Part shown: positions 25,465 to 35,185 of the stretch, in pieces
Layout of the letters: the number at the start of each line of letters is the position of its first letter
Position numbering within the stretch: the stretch's first letter is position 1
Assembly: GCA_017444395.1 (NCBI GenBank)
Contig: JAFSWT010000043.1
Span: forward strand, 1 to 56,703
Reading direction: 5' to 3'
Length of the DNA stretch: 56,703 bases
Source of the DNA: Schwartzia sp. (in: firmicutes)
GTDB lineage: Bacteria > Bacillota > Negativicutes > Selenomonadales > Selenomonadaceae
Translations under genes and position numbers: made by a program
The notes under the pieces: model-generated
Seen by the model: only the letters and a program-made list of their open reading frames with translations
Databases searched by the model: none
What the model was told of the DNA's origin: nothing

Positions 25465-27453
25465 ATGAGCAATCTTGATACCATGAGCGTCAACGCCATC
25501 CGAATCCTGTCGGCGGACGCCATCCAGAAAGCGAACTCCGGCCATCCCGGCCTGCCGCTCGGCAGCGCCGCCATGGCCTATGAACTTTGGAGCCGCCATC
25601 TGAAGCATAACGCCAAGGACCCAAAATGGGCCGACCGTGACCGCTTCGTCCTCTCCGGCGGCCACGGCTCGATGCTTCTTTACTCGCTGCTGCACCTCTT
25701 CGGCTACGGGCTGACGCTGGACGATCTGAAAGATTTCCGGCAGGACGGCTCCCGGACGCCGGGCCATCCCGAATACGGCCATACCGTCGGCGTCGAGGCG
25801 ACCACCGGTCCCCTGGGGGCCGGCATGGGCATGGCGGTGGGCATGGCTATGGCTGAGGCCCATCTGGCGGCGGTCTTCAACAAACCCGGCTATCCGGTCG
25901 TCGATCATTACACCTTCGCGTTGGGCGGCGACGGCTGCCTGATGGAAGGCATCTCCTCGGAAGCCTTCTCCCTCGCGGGCACGCTGGGCCTCGCCAAGCT
26001 CATCGTCCTTTATGACAGCAACCAGATCACCATCGAGGGCAGCACCGACCTCGCCTTCACGGAAGACGTCGCGGCCCGGATGGCCGCTTTCGGCTTCCAG
26101 ACGCTGACGGTGGAGGACGGCAACGATCTGGCGGCCATCGGCCAGGCCATCGAGCAGGCGAAGGCCGACAAGACGCGTCCCTCCTTCATCACGATCAAGA
26201 CCGCCATCGGCTACGGCTGTCCGGCGAAGCAGGGCAAAGCCAGCGCCCACGGCGAACCGCTGGGGGAGGAAAACGTCAAGGCGCTGCGGGAAAACCTCGG
26301 CTGGCCGCTGGCAGAGCCTTTCGCGGTGCCGCCGGAGGTTTACGACCACTGCGCCGGACTGGCCAAAAACGGCGAGGACGCCGAAGCTGCCTGGCAAAAG
26401 ATGTTCTCCGAATACCAGGACAAATTCCCCGAAATGAAGCGGCTTTGGGAAAAATACCATACGGCCGCGGACGAAAAGGCCCTGCTGGAAGACGCCGCTT
26501 TCTGGAAATACGAAGACAAGCCCCAGGCAACCCGGGGGCTTTCCGGCACGATGCTGAACCGGCTCAAGGATACCCTGCCCCAGCTTTTCGGCGGCAGCGC
26601 CGATCTCGGTCCCTCCAACAAGAGCGAGATGAAAGACGCGGGAGACTTCAGCCGGGAGAACTATGCCGGCCGCAACATCCACTTCGGCGTCCGCGAGCTG
26701 GCGATGGCGGCGATGGCCAACGGCATCGCCCTGCACGGCGGCCTGCGCCCCTATGTGGCCACCTTCTTCGTCTTCAGCGATTACGTGAAGCCGATGCTCC
26801 GTCTGGCCTCCCTGATGAAGCTCCCGGTGACCTATATCTTCACCCACGACAGCATCGGCGTCGGCGAAGACGGGCCCACCCACGAGCCCATCGAACAGTT
26901 GGCGGCGCTCCGGGCAACGCCGGGCATCCACGTGTTCCGCCCCGCCGACGCTACGGAAACAGCCGCCGGCTGGTATCTGGCGGCCACCAGCCAGGAAACG
27001 CCGACAGCGCTCATCCTGAGCCGGCAAAACCTGCCCCAGCTTGCCGCCAGCAGCAAAGAAGCCCTGCGGGGCGGCTACATCATCGCCGACAGCCAGGCGG
27101 CGACACCCCAGGCCATCCTGATCGCCAGCGGCTCCGAGGTCTCTCTGGCCCTGGCGGCGAAAGACGCCCTGCGGACCGAGGGCATCGACGTCCGGGTCGT
27201 CAGCATGCCTTCGACGGATCTCTTTGACCGCCAGAGCGACGCCTATCGGGAAAGCGTCCTGCCGAAAGCCGTGCGGGCCCGGGTAGCCATCGAAGCGCTG
27301 TCCGGCTTCGGCTGGGAAAAATACGTGGGCCTCGACGGCGACGTCATCGCCATGACCGGCTTTGGCGCCTCCGCCCCCGGCGGCACCCTCTTCAAGAAAT
27401 TCGGCTTCACGACGGAACACGTCGTAGAGACCGTGAAAAAAGTCCTCGCCTGA
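25465..27453 (+). CDS. tkt: transketolase
   Basis: A 662-aa thiamine-diphosphate enzyme moving two-carbon units in the pentose phosphate pathway. Seen: [13 protein letters not shown] (active His), [31 protein letters not shown] (the GDG..N ThDP motif, completed by [12 protein letters not shown]), and in the second domain [20 protein letters not shown] and the C-terminal ASGSEVSLA. All three domains are complete and the length is typical. GGGGCGATAGGG-type weak site upstream; the ATG at 25465 is the only sensible start. A terminator lies downstream. Confidence 0.97.
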   Translation: MSNLDTMSVNAIRILSADAIQKANSGHPGLPLGSAAMAYELWSRHLKHNAKDPKWADRDRFVLSGGHGSMLLYSLLHLFGYGLTLDDLKDFRQDGSRTPGHPEYGHTVGVEATTGPLGAGMGMAVGMAMAEAHLAAVFNKPGYPVVDHYTFALGGDGCLMEGISSEAFSLAGTLGLAKLIVLYDSNQITIEGSTDLAFTEDVAARMAAFGFQTLTVEDGNDLAAIGQAIEQAKADKTRPSFITIKTAIGYGCPAKQGKASAHGEPLGEENVKALRENLGWPLAEPFAVPPEVYDHCAGLAKNGEDAEAAWQKMFSEYQDKFPEMKRLWEKYHTAADEKALLEDAAFWKYEDKPQATRGLSGTMLNRLKDTLPQLFGGSADLGPSNKSEMKDAGDFSRENYAGRNIHFGVRELAMAAMANGIALHGGLRPYVATFFVFSDYVKPMLRLASLMKLPVTYIFTHDSIGVGEDGPTHEPIEQLAALRATPGIHVFRPADATETAAGWYLAATSQETPTALILSRQNLPQLAASSKEALRGGYIIADSQAATPQAILIASGSEVSLALAAKDALRTEGIDVRVVSMPSTDLFDRQSDAYRESVLPKAVRARVAIEALSGFGWEKYVGLDGDVIAMTGFGASAPGGTLFKKFGFTTEHVVETVKKVLA

Positions 27454-27485
27454 CAGGACGCCGTTACAGCCAATCAAACGAAAAG

Positions 27486-27521
27486 ACCGGGCAGGAAATC
27501 GTTTCCTGTCCCGGTTTTTTT
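27486..27521 (+). terminator. rho-independent terminator after tkt
   Basis: Stem accgggcaggaaa (27486-27498) with tttcctgtcccggt (27502-27515, one bulge), then seven T. It lies 33 bases after the stop codon. Confidence 0.9.
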
Positions 27522-27540
27522 CTGAAAGGACCACCTCGCT

Positions 27541-28563
27541 ATGCTACTATCCGATTTCGACTACGAACTGCCGGAGGAACTCATCGCCCAGACGCCGGTG
27601 GAGCCCCGGAACGCCTCGCGGCTCATGGTGCTCGACCCGGCGACAGAGACAATCCGGCACCATCACTTTTTTGAGCTCCAGGATTTCCTGACGCCGGGCG
27701 ACACATTGATCTTCAACGATACCCGTGTCATGCCCGCGCGCCTCATTGGCCACCGCGACCCCGGCGGCGGGCGGGTCGAGGTTTTCCTGCTGCGGCGCGT
27801 CGAGGGCGACACCTGGGAAACCCTGGTGAAGCCGGGAAAGAAGGCGCGCCCTGGCGTCACCGTCCGCTTCGGCGACGAACTGGCCGCCGAAATCGTGGGC
27901 CATACGGACTTCGGCGGGCGGCTGGTGCGGTTCCGCTACGAGGGAATCTTCGAGGAAATCCTCGACCGTCTGGGCGAAACGCCGCTCCCTCCCTATATCC
28001 ATGAAAAGCTCGCCGACCGGGAGCGCTACCAGACCGTCTACAACCGGGAAACCGGCTCCGCCGCCGCCCCCACCGCCGGCCTGCACTTCACCCGGGAACA
28101 ACTGCAGACCCTGAAGGACTTCGGTGTCAACCTCGGCTTCCTGACCCTTCACGTGGGCCTCGGCACCTTCCGCCCGGTCAAGGCCGAGAACATCGAGGAG
28201 CATACGATGCACCGCGAATACTACGCCATCAGCGCTGAGACGGCCCGGCTCATCAAGGAGACCAAAGCCGCCGGTCACCGCGTCATCGCCGTCGGCACCA
28301 CCTCCATCCGCACCCTGGAATCCGCCGCCACCGCCAAAAACGAGATCGACGCCCATTCCGGCTGGACGGATATCTTCATTTATCCCGGCTATGAGTTCAA
28401 GATCGTCGATGCCATCATCACGAACTTTCATCTGCCGAAATCGACTCTCATCATGCTCATCAGCGCCTTCGCCGGCCGCGAGTTTGTCCTGCGCGCTTAC
28501 CGGGAAGCGGTAAAAGAGCGTTACCGCTTTTTCTCCTTCGGCGACGCCATGCTGATTGCCTGA
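27541..28563 (+). CDS. queA: S-adenosylmethionine:tRNA ribosyltransferase-isomerase
   Basis: Makes epoxyqueuosine in tRNA from preQ1-tRNA using AdoMet. The 340-aa protein has [18 protein letters not shown] at the start, [28 protein letters not shown] and [16 protein letters not shown], plus [11 protein letters not shown] and [15 protein letters not shown]. These cover the whole family from start to stop. GAAAGGACCACC precedes the ATG. It is immediately behind the terminator of tkt and is not linked to tgt here. Confidence 0.97.
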   Translation: MLLSDFDYELPEELIAQTPVEPRNASRLMVLDPATETIRHHHFFELQDFLTPGDTLIFNDTRVMPARLIGHRDPGGGRVEVFLLRRVEGDTWETLVKPGKKARPGVTVRFGDELAAEIVGHTDFGGRLVRFRYEGIFEEILDRLGETPLPPYIHEKLADRERYQTVYNRETGSAAAPTAGLHFTREQLQTLKDFGVNLGFLTLHVGLGTFRPVKAENIEEHTMHREYYAISAETARLIKETKAAGHRVIAVGTTSIRTLESAATAKNEIDAHSGWTDIFIYPGYEFKIVDAIITNFHLPKSTLIMLISAFAGREFVLRAYREAVKERYRFFSFGDAMLIA

Positions 28564-28611
28564 ACCCCTTTTTTCCCATAAGACCGTATAAAAAAGGCCC
28601 CCAAAATGAAC

Positions 28612-28654
28612 AAACGGCGAACGAGGTAGCATATCCTTTCCTCGTTCGCCGTTT
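28612..28654. terminator. bidirectional terminator between queA and 28730
   Basis: 15-bp perfect stem (aaacggcgaacgagg 28612-28626 with 28640-28654) starting in AAA and ending in TTT. It separates the converging queA and minus-strand gene. Confidence 0.85.
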
Positions 28655-28729
28655 TCGTTTTCCGGCTTCGTATTCCTGCACCCCTCGCGGACAAACCGCG
28701 GTGACGTGAATCCGTTTTCCGTCCTCTCG

Positions 28730-29722
28730 TCAGGCTTTCTCCTGCCTGACCGGGGCTGCCAGCGCCGCGTCCTGATAGGCGATAGCCGCTGCCATCTGTC
28801 GCTGGCGCTGCGAAGGACGTCGCTTGCCGGAAACGACCCGCCGGGCCTCCTCCATTTCGTCGGCTGGCAGTTCCTTGAACTCGTCAGACCTGACGTATTT
28901 CGTCCAGGCGTTTTGCAGCGCCCGGATGACGAGCAACTGCGTCGGCGGCAGCGGCCCGCCGTCGTCCGCGTCCGGCGCTTCTGCCAGATTTTGCATGATG
29001 GGGGCTGACTTCGCGCCTTTTTCGGAAGCGGTGGCCGTTTTTCCTTCGCCCGCGTCGTTGTTGCCGATGGTCTTTTCCTCGCCCGCCGCGTTCCCGGCAC
29101 TGTCCGGTATCGCCGCTTTATTGGCGTTGTCGTTCACATTGGCGTTGGCATCATCGTTCGCATTGGCGTTGGCAGCGTCGCCGGGGGCGGCCCCGCCGCC
29201 GGCAGCCGCGGCAGTTTCGCCGGCGCCAACCGCTGACGCGCCACCCGCAGTCATGGCATCTCCCATGTTGCCCGCTGCACCACCAGCGCCGCCGCCCGCA
29301 CCCATGCCGCCGGCACCCTGGCTTATCTGCGCCTCCTGGGAAACCTTCGCCATCGCCCGCACCACCGCCAGGCGCGCCTCGCCCTTCGTTTTGGCCCGCC
29401 TGAGGTCGCGCTCCAGCTCCTCCCGCGCCTCCTGGACGGTCTTGGCCGTGCGGTACAGACCGCTGTCCGTTTCCTTCAGGAATTTCATATCGCTGGCGGA
29501 GAGCTTCTCGCCGTTCTTGAGCTTCTGCTTGATGGAAGCGACCCGGCGCTTGTCGGCCGCCGACTTCTGGCGCGACTTGTCGGTGGACGAGACGTAGCTC
29601 ACCGCCAGCGGTTTCGACCGGTTCAGGTCTACCGTTTCGCCGGTGGCGAGCTTGTGGTTCATCATCAGATGCAGATTGTGCTGACGCACATAATCCCCGA
29701 TTTTTCCTATCCCCTGGAACAT
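28730..29722 (-). CDS. low-complexity protein with Asn/Ala/Gly repeats (330 aa)
   Basis: Unrecognised. It starts MFQGIGKIGDYVRQHNLHLM. Residues up to about 125 form a charged helical region (KQKLKNGEKLSASDMKFL, AREELERDLRRAKTKGEAR). Then comes a Gly/Ala/Met stretch and an Asn-Ala repeat (ANANANDDANANVNDNAN), and a basic C-terminus with a possible DNA- or partner-binding segment (VVSGKRRPSQRQRQMAAAI). GGGAGGAAT lies before the ATG at 29722. It is in a minus-strand group with the gene at 29860-30609. No membrane or export signal. Confidence 0.75.
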   Translation of the reverse strand: MFQGIGKIGDYVRQHNLHLMMNHKLATGETVDLNRSKPLAVSYVSSTDKSRQKSAADKRRVASIKQKLKNGEKLSASDMKFLKETDSGLYRTAKTVQEAREELERDLRRAKTKGEARLAVVRAMAKVSQEAQISQGAGGMGAGGGAGGAAGNMGDAMTAGGASAVGAGETAAAAGGGAAPGDAANANANDDANANVNDNANKAAIPDSAGNAAGEEKTIGNNDAGEGKTATASEKGAKSAPIMQNLAEAPDADDGGPLPPTQLLVIRALQNAWTKYVRSDEFKELPADEMEEARRVVSGKRRPSQRQRQMAAAIAYQDAALAAPVRQEKA

Positions 29723-29796
29723 GACGATTCCTCCCGGGAAAACATCCCTGTCCGGAAAACGCGACCGGTCGCGCTTCCCTGTTCCCTATGGGCAAA

Positions 29797-29828
29797 AACC
29801 GGCAGGAAGCGGAAACCTCCTGCCGGTT
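29797..29828 (-). terminator. terminator of the 249-aa gene
   Basis: On the minus strand a stem aaccggcagga (29818-29828 with 29797-29807) runs into a T tract (29794-29798 as A on the plus strand), 32 bases after the stop at 29860. Confidence 0.75.
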
Positions 29829-29859
29829 CATCAGCCAACTCTACCGGAACTGCAGCTTT

Positions 29860-30609
29860 TTACTGCTCCGTGGTCTCGTCTTCCGGCGCCTGGCCGGTGA
29901 GCTTCGCGTAAAGCTCATCGAAACGACGGTTGATTTCGTTGTGGGTATCCTTCGTGATCTGCGGCATCGAATCCTCACCGGTCGCGTCCTTCCAGGCGAG
30001 ACCCGCCTGCTCGAAGCCCTTCTCCACGGCGTCGCGCATCTTCTGCAGCTTTTCGGGATCGCCGCCGGCGATGATTTCCGCCAGGCCGAAGATACGGTCC
30101 GCCACCGCGTTCACGGAGTAAGCGCCGCCTTCACTGATGGCTGCCTTCGCTTCCTCCGGCGTCGTGCCCACCGCGGGCAGCGCGAAGCGGTCCGCATCCA
30201 CCAGAATGCCGCCGAAATTCAGCTTGCCGATGCCATCGTCGAGCCAGCCCTGGAGCTTCGCGTTCTGCTCGGTCAGCGTCTTGATCATGATCTCGTAGCT
30301 CTTGGTGATGCCTTCTTTCAGGACATCGACCTGCTCCGGTGACAGACCCTTGACCGCGTCGCCGTGGGTCTTGCCCTCGGTCTGGGCGACGCTTTCCGCT
30401 GTCGGCGTTTGGGCAGCCGCTGCTTTTTCCTTGGCGTCGGTGGAGATATCAAGCGCGTAGGCGCTCTGTTCCGACTTTTCCGCTTTCGCGTCTTCTTCGG
30501 CGGCCTGACGCTTCTCGACGTCTTTCGCCTTGTCGGCGCCTTTGGCTCCGTAAGCCTGGGTCGCCTGGGCCATCCCCATCGTCGTGCGTACCATCGTGTT
30601 CACATCCAT
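29860..30609 (-). CDS. unknown protein with DUF5610-like C-terminal half (249 aa)
   Basis: Starts MDVNTMVRTTMGMAQATQAY and has an Ala/Lys/Glu-rich helical segment up to about 90, including YALDISTDAKEKA, an arrangement seen in proteins associated with flagella. The C-terminal half (about 100-235) has VADRIFGLAEIIAGGDPEK, AVEKGFEQAGLAWKD and ITKDTHNEINRRFDE. This reminds me of the DUF5610 family (RIV/F-A, GGDP, GFEQAG pattern), but the match is from memory. AAAGGAGGAC precedes the ATG. It follows a 44-codon ORF and a promoter at 30961-30990. Confidence 0.7.
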   Translation of the reverse strand: MDVNTMVRTTMGMAQATQAYGAKGADKAKDVEKRQAAEEDAKAEKSEQSAYALDISTDAKEKAAAAQTPTAESVAQTEGKTHGDAVKGLSPEQVDVLKEGITKSYEIMIKTLTEQNAKLQGWLDDGIGKLNFGGILVDADRFALPAVGTTPEEAKAAISEGGAYSVNAVADRIFGLAEIIAGGDPEKLQKMRDAVEKGFEQAGLAWKDATGEDSMPQITKDTHNEINRRFDELYAKLTGQAPEDETTEQ

Positions 30610-30776
30610 GTCACTCGTCCTCCTTTTCCGGGAAACTTCTTTTTCCCTCTGTAGTCGGGAATCCGCCGCTCAAACGGCGCTTCCCTGTTTCTTTGCCCGC
30701 TCGCGGCCCGGTTCCCTCCTTTCGCCTCAAGCAGCCCTGCCAGCCATCCGCCCTGAGTCAGCCCGAACGCCAACGA

Positions 30777-30911
30777 TCAAGACACAACCCCGTCAAAAAT
30801 AGACGACATGCCAAAAAGAGGACGAGCCAAGCTCCTCCCCAAACGCTGCCGCCTGTCCCGGCCCGCCGCTATACGGCTGGCTTTCCGCGGGATCCTGCCA
30901 TTGGTGAACAT
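30777..30911 (-). CDS. 44-codon Arg-rich small ORF (leader peptide?)
   Basis: ATG at 30911 with an excellent site (caAGGAGGAAGGGtt) and a promoter just upstream. It starts MFTNGRIPRKASRIAAGRDR and has about 9 Arg, then LARPLFGMSSIFDGVVS. It stands 167 bases before the 249-aa gene and on the same strand, so it could be a small basic protein or a regulatory leader. Codon use is plain; nothing is recognised. Confidence 0.55.
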   Translation of the reverse strand: MFTNGRIPRKASRIAAGRDRRQRLGRSLARPLFGMSSIFDGVVS

Positions 30912-30960
30912 AACCCTTCCTCCTTGAACGGTCTACCGGCAAATCCATTTTTCCATCTCT

Positions 30961-30990
30961 ATTATACTTCTTTCTGTCAAATATTGACAA
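30961..30990 (-). promoter_or_regulatory. sigma-70 type promoter for 30911 and downstream genes
   Basis: On the minus strand: TTGTCA (30985-30990), 18-base spacer, TATAAT (30961-30966). The predicted leader to the ATG at 30911 is about 43 bases. Confidence 0.7.
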
Positions 30991-31071
30991 TCGAAAAATA
31001 ATGAGTCAAACATAATTAATTTCCTATTATTCCCGCACCCCCTCCGGCAAAAAACGTCCCCGGGAAAAGAA

Positions 31072-31113
31072 AACCGGCATCTATCCCCATACAACAGAGG
31101 ACAGACGCCGGTT
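31072..31113 (-). terminator. terminator after rubrerythrin
   Basis: Stem aaccggc-type, 14 bp with two G-T pairs (31072-31085 with 31100-31113), followed on the minus strand by ttttctttt. It stands 17 bases past the rubrerythrin stop. Confidence 0.75.
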
Positions 31114-31130
31114 GACTTGTTTCACATCCA

Positions 31131-31664
31131 TCAATAATTTTTGGCGATCTGCTGGAAATACGCCTGTGGGTGCTCGCAGACCGGACATACCTCCGGTGCC
31201 GCCGGGCCCTCGCAGACATAACCGCAGTTCAGGCACTGCCAGATGATCTTCTCGCTCTTTTTGAACACTTTGTCCTGCTCGATGTTGAGGAGCAGCATCT
31301 GGTAGCGTTCCTCGTGCTCCTTTTCGATTTTCGCCACCGCTTCGAAGAGTTTGGCGATTTTCTCGAAGCCCTCCTCCCGGGCTGTCTTGGCGAAGCCAGG
31401 GTACATGCTGGTCCACTCTTCGTTCTCGCCCGCCGCCGCGGCTTTGAGATTCTCCGCCGTCGAGCCGACGCCCGCCACCAGCTTGAACCAGATCTTGGCG
31501 TGTTCCTTCTCGTTGCCCGCGGTCTCCTCGAAGATGTTGGCGATTTGGACATAGCCTTCTTTTTTCGCTTTCGAGGCGAAATAGGTGTACTTGTTCCGCG
31601 CCTGCGACTCGCCGGCAAACGCCGCCCACAGGTTCTTTTCCGTCTGCGATCCCTTGAGTTCCAT
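31131..31664 (-). CDS. rbr: rubrerythrin
   Basis: A 177-aa non-haem diiron peroxide-scavenging protein of anaerobes. The N-terminal ferritin-like four-helix bundle carries the Glu/His ligands in [27 protein letters not shown] and [14 protein letters not shown]. The C-terminal rubredoxin domain has [11 protein letters not shown] and [12 protein letters not shown], the four iron cysteines. It uses its own promoter at 31724-31752. Consistent with a strict anaerobe. Confidence 0.96.
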   Translation of the reverse strand: MELKGSQTEKNLWAAFAGESQARNKYTYFASKAKKEGYVQIANIFEETAGNEKEHAKIWFKLVAGVGSTAENLKAAAAGENEEWTSMYPGFAKTAREEGFEKIAKLFEAVAKIEKEHEERYQMLLLNIEQDKVFKKSEKIIWQCLNCGYVCEGPAAPEVCPVCEHPQAYFQQIAKNY

Positions 31665-31723
31665 GATGATTATATCCCCTTTCTTTCGCGGCTTGTGCCG
31701 CTTTGCTGTATTGATCTGTGCCC

Positions 31724-31752
31724 ATTATAGCGGAGTTCCTTCAAAGGTGCAA
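31724..31752 (-). promoter_or_regulatory. sigma-70 type promoter of rubrerythrin
   Basis: TTGCAC (31747-31752), 17-base spacer, TATAAT (31724-31729) on the minus strand, about 60 bases before the ATG at 31664. Confidence 0.75.
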
Positions 31753-31768
31753 CAGGACCGGCTCCCCC

Positions 31769-33076
31769 TCACTTTTCCCGGGCGCTTTTCAGCGTCACGG
31801 TGAAGGTCGTTCCCTGGCCGGGGGTGCTCGCTACCTTGATGGTGCCGCCGTGGAGGTTCACGATTTCCTGGGCGATGGCGAGCCCCAAACCGTTGCCACC
31901 CATCTCCCGGGAACGGGCTTTATCGACGCGATAGAAACGGTCGAAAATCCGCTCCTGGTCCTCGGGGGCGATACCGATGCCGGTGTCCTGCACCTCGAAG
32001 ACCACTTTGCCCGCCGCCGGCTCCGTCAGACGCACCGTGACCGAACCGCCCTCCGGCGTGTACTTCACGGCGTTGTCCACGAGAATCAGCATGAGCTGCT
32101 TCACTTTCTGCTCGTCCAGCCGGGCGGTGAGCTTTTCCTCCCCCTCCCGTAGCAGGCAGATGTTCTTCTTGTCCGCCAGCGGCTGCATCAACCGGAGTGT
32201 CTGGTCCACCGCCGCCGCCAGATCCACCTTGCCGATTTTCAGCTTCAGCGCCTGATTGTCGCTGCGGGCCACCACCAAAAGATCGCTGACCAACTTCGTC
32301 ATCTTCTTGACCTCGTCGTGGACATCACCGATGACCTGCTTCAGGAACGGCGAGGTGATGGAGGCGTCACTTTCCAGTATCTCCGCTGAGGCCATGACGA
32401 CGGACAGCGGCGTCCTGAGCTCATGGGAGGCATCCGCCGCGAACTGTCGCTGCTTTTCATAAGCCTCCCGCAACGGCACGATGGCCTTGCCAGCCATGAA
32501 CCAGCCCACCACCGTAGCGATGACGAGGGCCAGTCCCGCCAGGCCGGCCAGGGCGTAGGTGGATTTCTGCAAGCCCTTGTAGACCGCCGAGACTTCCTTG
32601 CCCACATAGACCATGCCGATCTGTTCCTCGTCGATGACGATGGGATAGGCTGTCATCATGACGCGAACGGCGCGCTCCTTGATTGTCTGGCTGAACACCG
32701 CCACATCGCCCAGCTCTTCCTCATGCTCTGACCAGCCCTTGATGATGTCGAGGACGAAGGGTTCCAGGAAGAAGGACGATCGAGAGAAATTCACCAGCCG
32801 CCCCTCATCATCGAAGACATAGAAGAAAAGCCGGTCCTGGCCGCTCTTCATATCGAAGCCTTCCTCGAAACGGAGCTCCGGGTGCTGGATCAGCACCGCC
32901 TGCCCGTGGGCGACGCTCTTCGCCATGTCCATGAGTTCCCGCGCCTGCTCCGAGGAAACGGCCCACTTCATGGTGAAGTGCATGACCGCAATCAGGACGA
33001 TGAAAAAGACCGCCATGACGATGGAATAGTAAAGCGTGAGCTGACGGCGGCTGTTGCGAAAGACGTTCATCGACAA
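31769..33076 (-). CDS. sensor histidine kinase
   Basis: A 435-aa membrane kinase paired with the response regulator just upstream. TM1 is at about 14-37, the extracytoplasmic sensor about 40-170 (PAS/Cache-like), TM2 about 173-195 and the phospho-acceptor box ADASHELRTPLSVVM has H218. The ATPase lobe has VDNAVKYTPEGG (N335), DTGIGIAPEDQ and GGNGLGLAIA. Two starts are possible: TTG 33076 with GGAG 9 bases upstream, or ATG 33070. Neither changes the domains. No HAMP is obvious between TM2 and the dimerisation helix. Confidence 0.94.
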   Translation of the reverse strand: MSMNVFRNSRRQLTLYYSIVMAVFFIVLIAVMHFTMKWAVSSEQARELMDMAKSVAHGQAVLIQHPELRFEEGFDMKSGQDRLFFYVFDDEGRLVNFSRSSFFLEPFVLDIIKGWSEHEEELGDVAVFSQTIKERAVRVMMTAYPIVIDEEQIGMVYVGKEVSAVYKGLQKSTYALAGLAGLALVIATVVGWFMAGKAIVPLREAYEKQRQFAADASHELRTPLSVVMASAEILESDASITSPFLKQVIGDVHDEVKKMTKLVSDLLVVARSDNQALKLKIGKVDLAAAVDQTLRLMQPLADKKNICLLREGEEKLTARLDEQKVKQLMLILVDNAVKYTPEGGSVTVRLTEPAAGKVVFEVQDTGIGIAPEDQERIFDRFYRVDKARSREMGGNGLGLAIAQEIVNLHGGTIKVASTPGQGTTFTVTLKSAREK

Positions 33077-33082
33077 GACGGC

Positions 33083-33757
33083 TCACTCCGCTTCCAGCTT
33101 GTAGCCAACGCCCCGGATGGTGTGGATCATCGTCTTGCCGTCGCCGAGATCGAGCTTTTTCCGGATGAGCTTGACATAGGAATCAATGTTGTTGGAGCTG
33201 ACCTCGCTCTCCAGTCCCCAGATGCGGTCCAGGATGATTTCCCGGGGCACGACGATGCCGAGGTTCTGCGCCAGCAGGTCGAAAATCTGAAACTCCCGCG
33301 GCGAAAGCTGGATGACCTGGTCCTGTTTCTTCAGTACCTTGGCGGTGCGGTTCAGCGTGAACTCACCCACCTGCACCACATCCTGCTGGATTTTCTGGCT
33401 GCTGCGCCGGGCCAACGCCCGCAGGCGCGCCAAAAGCTCCACCTTCTCAAAGGGCTTGATGAGATAATCATCGGCCCCGGCATCGAGGCCCGTGACCCGG
33501 TCCTCCACGGCGTCCCGGGCCGTCAGGATCAATATCGCCTTTTCGTAGCCCGCCTCCCGCAATCGCTTGCAGGCGTCCACACCGCTCTCACCCGGCATCA
33601 TCCAATCCAAGATCAGCACATCGTAATCATCATAGGTCGCGTACTCGTAAATCTCGTCACCCTGGGTCACCCACTCGACGAAAATCCCGTTCTGCTCCAG
33701 CATATACTTGACCAGCTTTCCCAGCCGGACATCATCCTCCGCCAGCAAGACTTTCAT
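33083..33757 (-). CDS. OmpR-family response regulator
   Basis: A 224-aa regulator: receiver domain with E7-D8-D9, D51 in LILDWMMPGESG, and LIKPFEKVELLARLRAL; then a winged helix with LSPREFQIFDLLAQNLG and NNIDSYVKLIRKKLD. This type (QseB/PhoP-like) controls an envelope or metal response. GGAGGG lies 7 bases before the ATG at 33757. The kinase start is 6 bases after its stop. Located right downstream of holA on the same strand. Confidence 0.95.
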   Translation of the reverse strand: MKVLLAEDDVRLGKLVKYMLEQNGIFVEWVTQGDEIYEYATYDDYDVLILDWMMPGESGVDACKRLREAGYEKAILILTARDAVEDRVTGLDAGADDYLIKPFEKVELLARLRALARRSSQKIQQDVVQVGEFTLNRTAKVLKKQDQVIQLSPREFQIFDLLAQNLGIVVPREIILDRIWGLESEVSSNNIDSYVKLIRKKLDLGDGKTMIHTIRGVGYKLEAE

Positions 33758-33854
33758 GCGAATCCCTCCTTCATTGCTTGTCCGCTTGTTTCCTGCTCTC
33801 ATTCTGCCGTTCCTCTCTGAAAACAAGGTGTAGGAGCGCCAAACCGTTTCCGCC

Positions 33855-34919
33855 TCAGGGCCGGCAAAGCGCGATTACCGCTTCTTCCAAAAGCTCCGGA
33901 CCACCGCCCCCGCTCTTGAGGCGGTAGTCCGCATCCGCCAGCTTCAGGAACACCCGGTGAAGCACCGCTTCGTCAAAGGCCTCGGCTGCCTTTCCCAGCT
34001 TCTCGGCAATATAGGGATTGAGTTCCAGCGGCGCCCCCAACGCCTTGCCGCGTACCCCGCGTGCCATGAGCGTCTTCGCCTGCCAAAGCTGGCGCACATG
34101 ACGGGCCAGCCCCGCCAGGATCAGCGGCAGAAAAACACCCTCCCGGAGTTGTCGTTCCAGGATTGTCAGCGCTTTCCGCCCGTCCCGGGCGCTGATCGCG
34201 TCGAGCATCGAGAAGCCCGACACCTCCGGCACACTGGCAAAAACCCGCTCCATGTCGCTACGGGTGAAAACCTTTTCCGGCGTGTAGAGCGCCAGCTTCT
34301 CCAGTTCCTGGTCGAGAAATCCCAGGGAAATCGGCTGCATCATCCCCACCGCCGCCAGGAAATACGCCTTCGCCTCGCGGTCAAGCTGGCGGCCCAGCTC
34401 CGACAGCTTGCCCCGCAGCCATTCGTCGATGGTCCAGGCGCGCTCCGGCTCCGCGTCCAGCACCGCGCCGCCCTTTTCCACCGCCTTGTAGATTTTGCGC
34501 CGTTTGTCCGGCTTGGCACCCGACTCAAAAATCACGCAGCTCGTTTCCGGCATGGCGGTGAAAAGCGTCAGCAGCCGCTCCATCGCCCGCTCCTGCGGCC
34601 CTTTCTTCGCCTTTTTCTCCTTCGTTGGCTCGCTGCCGGCGGCGCTCTTTTTCTCATTGAACATCTTTGTTCCCCGAATCAGGACCACGTTCTTCTCAGC
34701 GAAAAACGGCGCCGTCTCAATCAGCCCGATGAGGTCCGCCGGCGACGGGTCGCTCTCAAAGACCTGGGTAAACTCCCGTCGTGTTGCCGCCTCCGGCAGG
34801 ACCGCCGCCAGGACTGCCGCTTCCGCCCGCTGGATATAATACGGCTCCTCCCCCGCCAACAGATAGACCGGTTTCGGCCCCTTCAGGCGAAGCGCCGCCA
34901 TGAACTCGCCATACTTCAT
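33855..34919 (-). CDS. holA: DNA polymerase III subunit delta
   Basis: Loads the sliding clamp as the wrench subunit of the clamp loader complex. The 354-aa protein has the usual N-terminal PVYLLAGEEPYYIQRAEAAV, FFAEKNVVLIRG, and the C-terminal helical region SGFSMLDAISARDGRKAL and MLARGVRG near LAARHVRQLWQ-like helices (ARHVRQLWQAKTLM). I chose ATG 34919, 6 bases after AGGGGAAGA. A 9-bp hairpin (34953-34977) stands just upstream of it. Confidence 0.93.
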   Translation of the reverse strand: MKYGEFMAALRLKGPKPVYLLAGEEPYYIQRAEAAVLAAVLPEAATRREFTQVFESDPSPADLIGLIETAPFFAEKNVVLIRGTKMFNEKKSAAGSEPTKEKKAKKGPQERAMERLLTLFTAMPETSCVIFESGAKPDKRRKIYKAVEKGGAVLDAEPERAWTIDEWLRGKLSELGRQLDREAKAYFLAAVGMMQPISLGFLDQELEKLALYTPEKVFTRSDMERVFASVPEVSGFSMLDAISARDGRKALTILERQLREGVFLPLILAGLARHVRQLWQAKTLMARGVRGKALGAPLELNPYIAEKLGKAAEAFDEAVLHRVFLKLADADYRLKSGGGGPELLEEAVIALCRP

Positions 34920-35101
34920 TGAAATCTTCCCCTTGCAGAAATGATCGGGCACGACAGGAAACCGGATATTTCCTGTCATCGCCGCCCGCGCGCCGTGAAT
35001 ATGACACTTTTATTTTGCCCTGTTTCTCCGCCCTTGTCAATCTTTTCGCCTTCGTCCCCCGTATCCTTGCCAATGTCTTGTCCATCCGCCCCTGGTGTTT
35101 C

Positions 35102-35134
35102 TTTTTCCGCCGGCAGGAGTTTTTCCGCCGGCAG
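35102..35134. repeat. 18-base tandem repeat, two copies
   Basis: tttttccgccggcag occurs at 35102-35116 and again at 35120-35134 (period 18). It is in the leader of the formate/nitrite transporter gene, 50 bases before the start. Confidence 0.6.
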
Positions 35135-35185
35135 CGAATATAGAACAGCACCAAAAGAATATACCGATGGAAAGGAGACCGTCCC

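Noticed and set aside
25411..27534. 707-codon minus ORF
   Set aside because: Antisense of transketolase; long only because of GC-rich third positions.
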